From NCBI GenBank assembly GCA_900313265.1, contig OMRN01000223.1, positions 1 through 5,442 on the forward strand: DNA of 5,442 bases, given 5' to 3'. Made by a program: the position numbers and the translations under genes. Source of the stretch: an uncultured Lachnospiraceae bacterium (GTDB lineage Bacteria > Bacillota > Clostridia > Lachnospirales > Lachnospiraceae). This document shows, in pieces, positions 1 to 5,442 of this stretch. The notes under the pieces are model-generated. The model ran no database searches and was not told the origin of the DNA. It saw only the letters and a program-made list of their open reading frames with translations. Within the stretch, counting starts at the first letter, position 1; every line of letters begins with the position of its first letter.

Positions 1-1089
1 AAATACCTGATGTTCGTTGTCATGTGCCTGATTCCGTTAAACGAAGAGGACTGGGACGAGGTTATGGACGGACTGCTTTTAGCCGGACTGATATCGTTTA
101 TCTATGTTACCGCCGTATCGTTTATGGTCAATCCTTATTTCGGAGTACCGAAAGAGGAATTCATGAAGAAAAATCCGGAGCAGGGCGGAAGATGGTACGG
201 ATATTTCATGAATATCGGCACGTTCGGTCAGTATCTGGGACTTTCAAGTGCGCTTGCGGTATGCGGAATATTCAGAAGCCGTGAAAAATGGGGACGGTTA
301 AGTGCGCCGTACTTCATTTCCTGGTTCTGGCTTGCGGGAAGCGTATTTCTTTCGGCGCTTAATGCAACGAGAAATTACATGGTCGGTATGGCGGGACTGA
401 TCATTATCCTGTTTATCTTCGGCTTCCGGAAATCAAAAACAAGGGGCTATGTTATTCGCGGAGCCATCGTTACGGTGCTTATAGCTGCAGCGGGATTTGC
501 GATTATCCGCTTCGGAATGTGGGTTTTATCTCCCGAATTCGACCAGAATCAGTTAACGGATATGCTGATGAAGACGCCGCTTAAACTGGTTCCGTCGGGA
601 ACAAAATATGTTGTGAATAAATTTGTGCTGGCACATAACGGATACGATTCCGGATTTGAAGGTTATAATCCTTTTCCGCCGTATTCCATCTGGTCGTTCT
701 TAAATATTTTAACGTCGATGAGACTCGGAATCGGTTACGAATTCATAAGGCAGACTGCATGGGAAGCCTCAACGGGAGACGGAATCCAGTACGGCACGTA
801 CTTTGCCTATAATGCTCATAACCAGTATGTACAGGCACTTTATGTTTTCGGATTCTTTGCCGGAGGAACGTATATCCTTTATGTGCTTTCCACATGGGTT
901 CTTTCGATTGCGGAATGCATCAAAACCAGAAGAAACCAGTTTTACCTCGCATTGATTCTGATTACCGTGATGGTTGCGATGTGGCTCGGAGAGAGATCGA
1001 CGATTTATTATCCGCTTACATTTGTAGGTCTGTTTGCCGCTTATCCGATTCTGGTGAACTGTCTGTCATCAAAAAAAGCGGAGGGCTAG
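1..1089 (+). CDS. Wzy/WaaL-like O-antigen ligase/polymerase family membrane protein (5' partial)
   Basis: The frame is open through the left edge (Lys-Tyr-Leu codons precede the ATG at base 10), so the true start is probably upstream and the ATG is likely internal. Numbered from that ATG, 359 residues are visible. Hydrophobic segments lie near 21-40, 68-88, 102-118, 122-139, 148-173, 272-299, 310-326 and 332-350. A long polar loop at about 174-270, probably extracytoplasmic, separates the last three. Inside it are a Ser-Met-Arg-Leu stretch (235-239) and, at its end, Ala-His-Asn-Gln-Tyr (269-273) leading into a Gly-rich membrane segment. This resembles the Arg-containing loop and His-Asn-x-Tyr motif of Wzy_C/O-antigen ligase proteins. 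Such proteins polymerise or transfer undecaprenyl-linked glycans outside the membrane. The family assignment comes from topology and short motifs, since overall sequence conservation is low. Polymerase and ligase cannot be told apart here. It ends 13 bases before glf, consistent with one operon. Confidence 0.75.
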   Translation, partial: KYLMFVVMCLIPLNEEDWDEVMDGLLLAGLISFIYVTAVSFMVNPYFGVPKEEFMKKNPEQGGRWYGYFMNIGTFGQYLGLSSALAVCGIFRSREKWGRLSAPYFISWFWLAGSVFLSALNATRNYMVGMAGLIIILFIFGFRKSKTRGYVIRGAIVTVLIAAAGFAIIRFGMWVLSPEFDQNQLTDMLMKTPLKLVPSGTKYVVNKFVLAHNGYDSGFEGYNPFPPYSIWSFLNILTSMRLGIGYEFIRQTAWEASTGDGIQYGTYFAYNAHNQYVQALYVFGFFAGGTYILYVLSTWVLSIAECIKTRRNQFYLALILITVMVAMWLGERSTIYYPLTFVGLFAAYPILVNCLSSKKAEG

Positions 1090-1102
1090 AGAGTAAGGGA
1101 AC

Positions 1103-2215
1103 ATGTTTGATTATTTAATAGTCGGAGCCGGACTTTACGGAGCGGTATGCGCAAGAGAACTTACGGATGCCGGGAAGAAAGTCCTGGTGGTGGAAAAAAG
1201 AAATCATATTGCGGGAAATGCCTATACGGACAGCATGGAAGGAATTCATGTGCATAAGTACGGTGCGCATATTTTTCATACCAATGATACGTACGTATGG
1301 GACTATGTAAGACGCTTTGCATCGTTTAACCGCTTTACGAATTCGCCGGTTGCGAATTACAAAGGAGAGATTTATTCGCTTCCGTTTAACATGTATACAT
1401 TCCATCAGATGTGGGGCGTGGTAACTCCGGCAGAAGCGAAGGAGAGAATTGAAAAACAGAGGGAAGAAGCGAATGTCGGTGAACCGGCAAACCTTGAAGA
1501 ACAGGCCATCTCGTTAGTCGGGACCGATATTTACGAAAAACTGATTAAAGGATACACCGAAAAACAGTGGGGCCGGCAGTGCAGGGATCTTCCCGCGTTT
1601 ATCATAAAAAGACTTCCGGTACGGTTTACCTATGACAATAATTATTTTAATGCTCTTTACCAGGGGATTCCCGTCGGTGGTTATACGAAGTTGGTAAGCC
1701 GTATGCTTGAGGGGATTGAGGTACGTACGAATGTGGATTATCTTTCCTCAAAAGAAGAACTGAACGCACTGGCAAAGAAAATAATTTATACCGGTCCCAT
1801 CGATGCGTTTTACGGCTATTCACTGGGAACGCTTGAATACAGAAGTCTCCGGTTTGAAACGGAAATTCTGGACATTCCGAATTATCAGGGAAATGCGGTG
1901 GTAAATTATACGGACGGGGAAACGCCGTATACCCGCATCCTGGAACACAAATGGTTTGAATTCGGGAAGGATGAAAACGGAGAGGATTTGCCGAAAACGG
2001 TAATCAGCCGTGAGTACAGTCTCGAATGGAAGGCGGGGGATGAACCGTATTATCCCGTCAATGACGAAAAGAATACGGCTCTATATGCGAGGTACAAGGA
2101 ACTGGTCGGCCGGGAAGAAAATGTAATATTCGGCGGACGTCTCGGTGAATATAAGTACTACGATATGGACCAGGTGATTGCGGCGGCTTTACAAAACGTC
2201 GAATTATTGAAATAA
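1103..2215 (+). CDS. glf: UDP-galactopyranose mutase
   Basis: This flavoenzyme interconverts UDP-galactopyranose and UDP-galactofuranose in the cytoplasm, supplying the donor for Galf-containing glycans. The 370 residues match the usual bacterial length (E. coli Glf is about 367) and the protein appears collinear with it from the first residue, which fixes the ATG start. Visible features are an N-terminal Rossmann FAD motif GAGLYG (8-13), the acidic end of strand beta-2 at E31-K32-R33, the flavin-binding segment HIAGNAY (35-41, with Ala where Gly is common), YGAHIFHT (53-60), YTEKQWG (151-157) with W156, R170 and Y181, R247 and R278 in YRSL and YTRILEHK contexts, PYYPVN (315-320), and the C-terminal GGRLGEYKYYDMD (344-356). 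These correspond to the conserved substrate-, phosphate- and FAD-contacting positions of the family, so the enzyme looks intact. A short Gly/Asp/Glu-rich insertion near 288-297 relative to E. coli is probably a surface loop. A weak AAGG site (1095-1098) precedes the start. Confidence 0.97.
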   Translation: MFDYLIVGAGLYGAVCARELTDAGKKVLVVEKRNHIAGNAYTDSMEGIHVHKYGAHIFHTNDTYVWDYVRRFASFNRFTNSPVANYKGEIYSLPFNMYTFHQMWGVVTPAEAKERIEKQREEANVGEPANLEEQAISLVGTDIYEKLIKGYTEKQWGRQCRDLPAFIIKRLPVRFTYDNNYFNALYQGIPVGGYTKLVSRMLEGIEVRTNVDYLSSKEELNALAKKIIYTGPIDAFYGYSLGTLEYRSLRFETEILDIPNYQGNAVVNYTDGETPYTRILEHKWFEFGKDENGEDLPKTVISREYSLEWKAGDEPYYPVNDEKNTALYARYKELVGREENVIFGGRLGEYKYYDMDQVIAAALQNVELLK

Positions 2216-2230
2216 GACATTAAAAGCGTA

Positions 2231-2260
2231 AAACATAAAACAAAGAAACATAAAACAAAG
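2231..2260 (+). repeat. Perfect 15-bp tandem duplication (two units) in a wider degenerate array
   Basis: The unit aaacataaaacaaag occurs twice back to back without a mismatch (2231-2245 and 2246-2260). With the same 15-base phase, related but degenerate units can be read at 2261-2275 (about 9 of 15 identical) and 2276-2290 (about 11 of 15), and a weak one before at 2216-2230. The unit is five codons long and in phase with glf, reading Lys-His-Lys-Thr-Lys past the glf stop until TAG at 2261. Part of the similarity simply reflects A-richness, but the two exact copies are direct sequence evidence of a duplication. Confidence 0.85.
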
Positions 2261-2312
2261 TAGTACAAAACGCAGAAAGATAAAACAGGAAAAGAAGAAC
2301 GCAAAATTACAC

Positions 2313-2317
2313 GGAGG
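2313..2317 (+). promoter_or_regulatory. Strong Shine-Dalgarno site (GGAGG) that bears on the start of the DUF4422 gene
   Basis: GGAGG is the best ribosome-binding match in the window. It leaves only 2 bases before the ATG at 2320 but 8 before the in-frame GTG at 2326. The usual spacing is about 5 to 9 bases, so the site points to GTG 2326 as the likely initiation codon even though the ATG is the more common start codon. Confidence 0.7.
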
Positions 2318-2319
2318 AA

Positions 2320-3126
2320 ATGGTTGTGGGCGAAAAAGTGAAAGTTGTCATCGCAACACACAAACCATACAGGATGCCGACGGATCCCATGTATCTTCCG
2401 CTGCAGGTCGGAGCTTACGGCAAGGACAGCATCGGATTTCAAAGGGATGACGAGGGCGAGAATATTTCGGAATTAAACCCGTATTTCTGTGAACTTACCG
2501 GGCTTTACTGGGCGTGGAAGAATTTGGACAGCGATTATATCGGACTGGTGCATTACAGACGCCATTTCAGCTATCATCGCTATGCAAAGGATAAATGGGA
2601 GAGTATTTTAAAGGAATCGGAACTGAAAAAGGATATTCCGAAGATTAAGGTCTTCCTTCCGACCAAACGCAGATACTATATCGAAACGCTTTACAGTCAT
2701 TATGAGCACACCCATTACGGAATCCAGCTCGATGAAACGAGAAAAATCATTGAGGAGAAGTGCCCGGTATTCTTAGAAAGTTTTGACCGGGCCGTCAAAC
2801 GACGCTGGGGCCACATGTTCAATATGATGATTATGGATAAAGGTCTTTTTGATGAATACTGCACATGGGTTTTCGATATCCTGTTTGAACTTCGAACCCG
2901 TCTCGGGGAAGACGGGTTAACCCCGTTCCACAGCCGGTATTACGGACGTATTTCGGAAATCATATTTAATGCGTGGTTAGACAAGAAATTAATGGACGGA
3001 ACCATAAAAAAGGATCAGGTAAAGGAAATTCCGTATATTCACATGGAGAAAATCAACTGGTGGAAGAAGGGACTTTTCTTCTTACGTGCGAAATTTGCCG
3101 GAAAGAAATACGACCAGAGTTTTTAA
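2320..3126 (+). CDS. DUF4422 glycosyltransferase, predicted galactofuranosyltransferase (GT111 family)
   Basis: The protein is soluble, of single-domain size (268 residues from the ATG), with no signal peptide. Family hallmarks, numbered from that ATG, are the first strand KVVIATHKPYRMP (8-20), the core NPYFCELTGLYWAWKN (53-68), DYIGLVHYRRHF (72-83), the central HMFNMMIMDK (165-174), and RYYGRISEIIFNAWL (206-220). The DUF4422 domain of Klebsiella WbbM was shown to be a galactofuranosyltransferase and founded family GT111; here the domain stands alone rather than fused to a GT8 domain. Lying directly after glf, it is the obvious user of UDP-Galf, acting at the inner face of the membrane on a lipid-linked acceptor. 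Acceptor and linkage cannot be read from sequence. The C-terminus (243-264: Trp-Trp-Lys-Lys then aromatic and basic residues) could be an amphipathic membrane contact. The ATG is kept as outer boundary, but GTG 2326 is better spaced from the GGAGG and would remove two residues. Confidence 0.9.
   Translation: MVVGEKVKVVIATHKPYRMPTDPMYLPLQVGAYGKDSIGFQRDDEGENISELNPYFCELTGLYWAWKNLDSDYIGLVHYRRHFSYHRYAKDKWESILKESELKKDIPKIKVFLPTKRRYYIETLYSHYEHTHYGIQLDETRKIIEEKCPVFLESFDRAVKRRWGHMFNMMIMDKGLFDEYCTWVFDILFELRTRLGEDGLTPFHSRYYGRISEIIFNAWLDKKLMDGTIKKDQVKEIPYIHMEKINWWKKGLFFLRAKFAGKKYDQSF
2895..2918 (+). other. Intragenic inverted repeat (9-bp perfect arms, 6-base loop)
   Basis: AACCCGTCT (2895-2903) and AGACGGGTT (2910-2918) are exact reverse complements around a CGGGGA loop, inside the DUF4422 coding region. 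The loop's CGGGG (2904-2908) can instead pair with CCCCG at 2921-2925, which is exclusive with the first stem by geometry. No T tract follows, so it does not resemble an intrinsic terminator. The pairing is certain, but any function is unsupported. Confidence 0.6.
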
Positions 3127-3127
3127 G

Positions 3128-4327
3128 ATGAATTTACAGATTAACAGACCGGACATAAAACTTCATACAATATGCTTTATTATCGGGTATGCCGTTTTTC
3201 TCTTAACCCTGCTTCTTCCTACCAACATTGCCATCGTTAATATGATGGATTCGGGCATGGGTTTTATCGGAAACGGCCTGAAACTTTTGCGCTATTTATC
3301 CTATCTGCTTTTGCTGATTGGAGTAACGGACAGACTGGTGAAAAAAAACAAAATTCTTGCCGTCATTTGTGCGGCTGTATTTCTGGCCGTCGAAGTACTG
3401 TTTTCGAAGAATAACACCATGCTTTTATATGTCTTTCTTTTTGTGGGCGCAAGCGTGGTGGATGCCGGAACAATTATTAAAACCTCTTTTTTCACAAAGG
3501 GGTTCTTTTTGCTTTTTACGGTGATTCCGAGTCAGCTCGGAATCATACAGGATTACATCTTCTTAGACGGTACCAGGCACCGTCACGGACTCGGATTTTC
3601 GTGGACGACAACAGGAACGATTCTTTTCCTTCATCTGGTGCTGGAATACATTTATCTTCGACGGGAGAAAATCACCGTCCTCGAATTTGCGCTTTTGGAA
3701 CTGGTTAATATCTGGTTTTACCGTATGACGGACACCTCCATGGCGTTTTATATCACAACCGCATTTTTGGTATATTTTGCCATCGTAAGACTTGAGAAGA
3801 ACAAATTCTTCCTTTCGAGAAAAATCGAATATGCAACGCCCCTTCTGCCGCTTATCTGTTTCGGCGTTTCCGTATGGGCGCAGTATGCTTACAATGAAAA
3901 TAACGGTGTCTGGAAGATGCTGAATGAATTCGTGCATAACCGGTTAATGCTGGGGCATAATGCCATTCAAAATTACGGTTTTTCACTCTTCGGACAGAAA
4001 ATGGAATGGATCGGATTCTCGGTCCGTGCCATGGCAGGGGAATATAATTACGTGGACTGCTCGTATCTTCAGCTGATGATAGAATACGGAACGCTCTTTA
4101 TACTGCTTGTTGTAGCAGTTTATACGATACTGATGATTCGCGGACTGATTCATAAGGATTATTATCTGATTGCGATTCTGGCATTTGTGCTTGTATTTGC
4201 GATGACGGAACCGAGACTGATGAATCTGATGTTTACTTCCTTCCCGTTACTGGTGACGGCAGTCATGAAAGAGAAGGAACAGACAGACGGTTTAAAAATT
4301 TTCAACAGGAAATTCGTATATGGATAA
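3128..4327 (+). CDS. Multi-pass membrane protein, probable Wzy-type polysaccharide polymerase
   Basis: The protein has 399 residues from the ATG, with about eleven or twelve hydrophobic segments: roughly 12-31, 52-66, 75-92, 96-112, 119-140, 160-176, 182-195, 204-220, 236-252, 317-338, 345-360 and 364-380. The large polar loop at about 253-316 contains NRLMLGHNAI (271-280), SLFGQKMEWIG (286-296) and VDCSYLQLMIEYG (309-321). An Arg-bearing loop followed by a D-x-x-Y-L-x-x-x-x-x-Y-G entry into a membrane helix is typical of Wzy proteins in Firmicutes capsule loci, which join lipid-linked repeat units on the outer face of the membrane. HGLGFSWTTTG (153-163) is another conserved-looking stretch. 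The start was chosen at ATG 3128, one base after the previous stop (TAAGATG), with only a weak AGAG site at 3116-3119, so translation is probably coupled to the upstream gene. The function is inferred from topology and motifs, because the family diverges strongly. Confidence 0.8.
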   Translation: MNLQINRPDIKLHTICFIIGYAVFLLTLLLPTNIAIVNMMDSGMGFIGNGLKLLRYLSYLLLLIGVTDRLVKKNKILAVICAAVFLAVEVLFSKNNTMLLYVFLFVGASVVDAGTIIKTSFFTKGFFLLFTVIPSQLGIIQDYIFLDGTRHRHGLGFSWTTTGTILFLHLVLEYIYLRREKITVLEFALLELVNIWFYRMTDTSMAFYITTAFLVYFAIVRLEKNKFFLSRKIEYATPLLPLICFGVSVWAQYAYNENNGVWKMLNEFVHNRLMLGHNAIQNYGFSLFGQKMEWIGFSVRAMAGEYNYVDCSYLQLMIEYGTLFILLVVAVYTILMIRGLIHKDYYLIAILAFVLVFAMTEPRLMNLMFTSFPLLVTAVMKEKEQTDGLKIFNRKFVYG

Positions 4328-5357
4328 CACATTAAACCGGCATGGTGTATCGGTTATTATTCCGGCACACAATGCAGAGAAAACAATATACGATGCCATT
4401 AAAAGCGTGCGTGACTTCGGCCTCGCGGACGTGGAGATTCTTGTTGTCGAAAATGCCTCGACGGATGCTACGTATGATACGGTTTTAAGCCTGTTGCCGG
4501 ATTTTCCGGAAGTGAAGCTGATTCAATCCGAAAAGGGTGTTTCCCAGGCCCGGAATGCGGGATTAAAAGAAGCATGCGGTGAGTGGATTATGTTTCTTGA
4601 CTCGGATGATACCATGCTTCCGGATTCCGGGGAAATGATTGAAAAATGTATTTACAGCAACACCCTGGATATCTGGATGTTCGGTCATATGGCGGGAGAT
4701 TTAAAACGCAGCGTAACGGACATTGAAAAGCCGGCTTACTATTTCGGGAAGGACGAAGTCGAGAAGGCGACTTTAATGTTTTTAACCGATCCCACGCGTT
4801 ATCTGCAGGTCTGGGCAAAACTGTTTAAGGCCGATATCATCAGGGAAAACGGTCTTTGTTTTAATACGGATTTAATTCTGGCCGAGGACAGCGATTTTAC
4901 GCTCCGGTATTTAAAGCACTGTGAAAGGATCTGCCTTTCGAATTATATTCTTTACAATTATTCGTTAAACGATACTTCCATCATGCGTCAGTATACCGGA
5001 CACAAGAGGGAAGAATATTTAAAATCGATGGCGGTTACCGGAAAGAATTTCGATTATTCCGAAGAAGCAAAATATGCCTATGCGTTTTATATTCTGATGC
5101 ACATGAACATCACCATGGTTCGTGAGATTTATCTTCCGAATAACGGACTGAAAGCATCCGAGAAATACCGGCAGATGAAAGAAACCATGCGAATTCCGGC
5201 ATTTGCCGATGCCATCCGTGCGGTGGCGCTAAAAGACTGTTTTTCAGCCAGAATGTCACCGATTCTGTTTGCGAAGATGCATCTGTATCCTCTTTGTAAA
5301 TCCGCCTATAAAACACGTGTTAAGATGAACTTAAAAAGAGAAGGAAAGAAAACATGA
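4320..5357 (+). CDS. Family 2 (GT-A fold) glycosyltransferase
   Basis: This 345-residue cytoplasmic enzyme is predicted to transfer a sugar from a nucleotide donor to the lipid-linked repeat unit. The GT2 domain covers about residues 9-210. It begins with the strand VSVIIPAHNAEKTI (10-23), followed by VVENASTDAT (42-51; the usual D-D-G-S-x-D appears as E-N-A-S-T-D), the GVSQARNAGL helix (73-82), and the metal-binding D-x-D in FLDSDD (92-97). VWAKLFKADII (164-174) and the acidic AEDSDF (188-193) are the usual site of the catalytic base in this subgroup. The C-terminal 100 or so residues are helical and end in a basic tail (329-345), possibly touching the membrane. No transmembrane segment is evident. 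The ATG overlaps the end of the preceding gene by 8 bases and has an AGGA site at 4307-4310 (9-base spacing). Donor and linkage cannot be assigned from sequence. Confidence 0.92.
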   Translation: MDNTLNRHGVSVIIPAHNAEKTIYDAIKSVRDFGLADVEILVVENASTDATYDTVLSLLPDFPEVKLIQSEKGVSQARNAGLKEACGEWIMFLDSDDTMLPDSGEMIEKCIYSNTLDIWMFGHMAGDLKRSVTDIEKPAYYFGKDEVEKATLMFLTDPTRYLQVWAKLFKADIIRENGLCFNTDLILAEDSDFTLRYLKHCERICLSNYILYNYSLNDTSIMRQYTGHKREEYLKSMAVTGKNFDYSEEAKYAYAFYILMHMNITMVREIYLPNNGLKASEKYRQMKETMRIPAFADAIRAVALKDCFSARMSPILFAKMHLYPLCKSAYKTRVKMNLKREGKKT

Positions 5358-5442
5358 TTCGTGTGCTCGTTTTTGGCATAACCGAGAATCCGGGCGGCGT
5401 GGAAAGTTTTTTAATCGGATATTACCGGCGGATCGACCGGTC
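5354..5442 (+). CDS. GT4-type glycosyltransferase, N-terminal fragment (3' partial)
   Basis: Only 29 codons are in the window, ending within codon 30. The start ATG overlaps the previous stop as ATGA (5354-5357), and AAGGA at 5341-5345 lies 8 bases upstream, a well-placed ribosome site. The peptide opens with a short hydrophobic strand (Val-Leu-Val-Phe-Gly) and then NPGGVESFLIGYYRRIDR (12-29). The Gly-Gly-(Ile/Val)-Glu-x-Phe loop and following Tyr-Tyr-Arg-x-Ile-Asp helix are characteristic of the N-terminal acceptor domain of GT-B fold family 4 glycosyltransferases in Firmicutes exopolysaccharide loci. In that fold the Gly-rich loop lies at the active-site cleft. The nucleotide-sugar binding domain and E-x7-E motif would lie beyond the edge and cannot be checked. 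It is coupled to the GT2 gene and probably acts on the same repeat unit. Confidence 0.8.
   Translation, partial: MIRVLVFGITENPGGVESFLIGYYRRIDR

Larger units (their letters stand above)
2216..2319 (+). other. A-rich intergenic leader between glf and the DUF4422 gene
   Basis: This is the only sizeable spacer in the window (104 bases). The + strand is dominated by A, with few T or G, so the RNA should be nearly unstructured. It holds a short tandem repeat and, at its 3' end, a strong Shine-Dalgarno site. There is no hairpin followed by a T tract, so no intrinsic terminator is visible, and transcription probably continues through. No convincing promoter was found. An unstructured A-rich leader may aid ribosome loading on the next gene, which is inference. 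Confidence 0.7.

Noticed and set aside
24..284. Plus-strand open frame of 86 codons overlapping the first membrane protein gene in another frame.
   Set aside because: Arg/Gly-rich composition with no recognisable motif; it is the out-of-frame shadow of the real gene.
2207..2234. A TTGAAA (2207-2212) and TAAAAC (2229-2234) pair, 16 bases apart, could be read as a sigma-A promoter.
   Set aside because: The -10 match is poor, and in such A-rich sequence similar pairs arise by chance; I would need mapped transcription starts to call it.
2216..2305. Possible CRISPR-like or iteron array in the glf downstream spacer.
   Set aside because: The units are directly adjacent with no unique spacers, too short and too A-rich for CRISPR repeats, and there is no replication gene or AT-rich origin context.
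2158..2442. Minus-strand open frame of 94 codons across the intergenic gap, containing repeated Phe-Val-Leu-Cys-Phe.
   Set aside because: The repeat is just the antisense reading of the 15-bp duplication. The frame overlaps both flanking genes, has no supporting ribosome site, and resembles no known protein.
3086..3127. An in-frame GTG at 3086 would extend the second Wzy-like protein by 14 residues and overlap the DUF4422 gene by 41 bases.
   Set aside because: The added residues are polar and unlike a Wzy N-terminus, the nearest AAGG (3067-3070) is about 15 bases away, and ATG 3128 sits right after the upstream stop, which is a common coupled arrangement.
3566..3584. Inverted repeat GACGGT / ACCGTC around a 7-base spacer in the second Wzy-like gene.
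   Set aside because: Only 6-bp arms inside coding sequence, expected by chance at this window size, with no T tract or other signal.
3563..3937. Minus-strand open frame of 124 codons inside the second Wzy-like gene.
   Set aside because: It is antisense to a well-supported membrane protein gene, its composition (many Arg, Lys, His, no domain) looks like a shadow, and no start signal supports it.
1..5442. Search for insertion-sequence ends, tRNA genes, attachment sites and intrinsic terminators.
   Set aside because: No transposase-like frame, no terminal inverted repeats, no cloverleaf and no stem plus T tract were found by eye. The genes run nearly end to end.

Overview
The window is an internal piece of a surface-polysaccharide (capsule or exopolysaccharide) biosynthesis locus. 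All genes lie on the + strand and are almost gapless. The source is probably a Gram-positive Clostridia-type bacterium, most likely Lachnospiraceae-like (Butyrivibrio/Roseburia group). That guess rests on purine-rich Shine-Dalgarno sites, moderate GC with AT-rich spacers, and the style of the Glf, DUF4422 and GT2/GT4 proteins. It is inference from feel, not a database match.

Layout from left to right: (1) 1-1089, the 3' part of a multi-pass membrane protein of the O-antigen ligase/polymerase (Wzy/WaaL-like) superfamily, whose start lies off the window; (2) 1103-2215, glf, UDP-galactopyranose mutase; (3) 2216-2319, the only real intergenic gap, A-rich with a perfect 15-bp tandem duplication; (4) 2320-3126, a DUF4422 protein, the family reported as galactofuranosyltransferase GT111; (5) 3128-4327, a second multi-pass Wzy-like membrane protein; (6) 4320-5357, a GT2 (GT-A fold) glycosyltransferase; (7) 5354 to the window end, the first 29 codons of a GT4-type glycosyltransferase. 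Junctions are +13, +104, +1, -8 and -4 bases, which implies one transcript with translational coupling on the 3' side.

Working model: Glf converts UDP-Galp to UDP-Galf. The adjacent DUF4422 enzyme transfers Galf to a growing lipid-linked oligosaccharide on the cytoplasmic face of the membrane. The GT2 and GT4 enzymes add other sugars. After flipping by a transporter not visible here, one of the two Wzy-like proteins polymerises the repeat unit; the role of the other is open. The initiating phosphoglycosyltransferase, flippase, chain-length control and export genes are not in view and would be expected outside the window.

I see no RNA genes, CRISPR arrays, insertion sequences or convincing terminators. 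The most interesting points are the glf-DUF4422 pairing (a galactofuranose prediction), the two Wzy-like proteins in one short stretch, and the codon-periodic A-rich repeat just after the glf stop. I found no evidence for a wholly new type of system.
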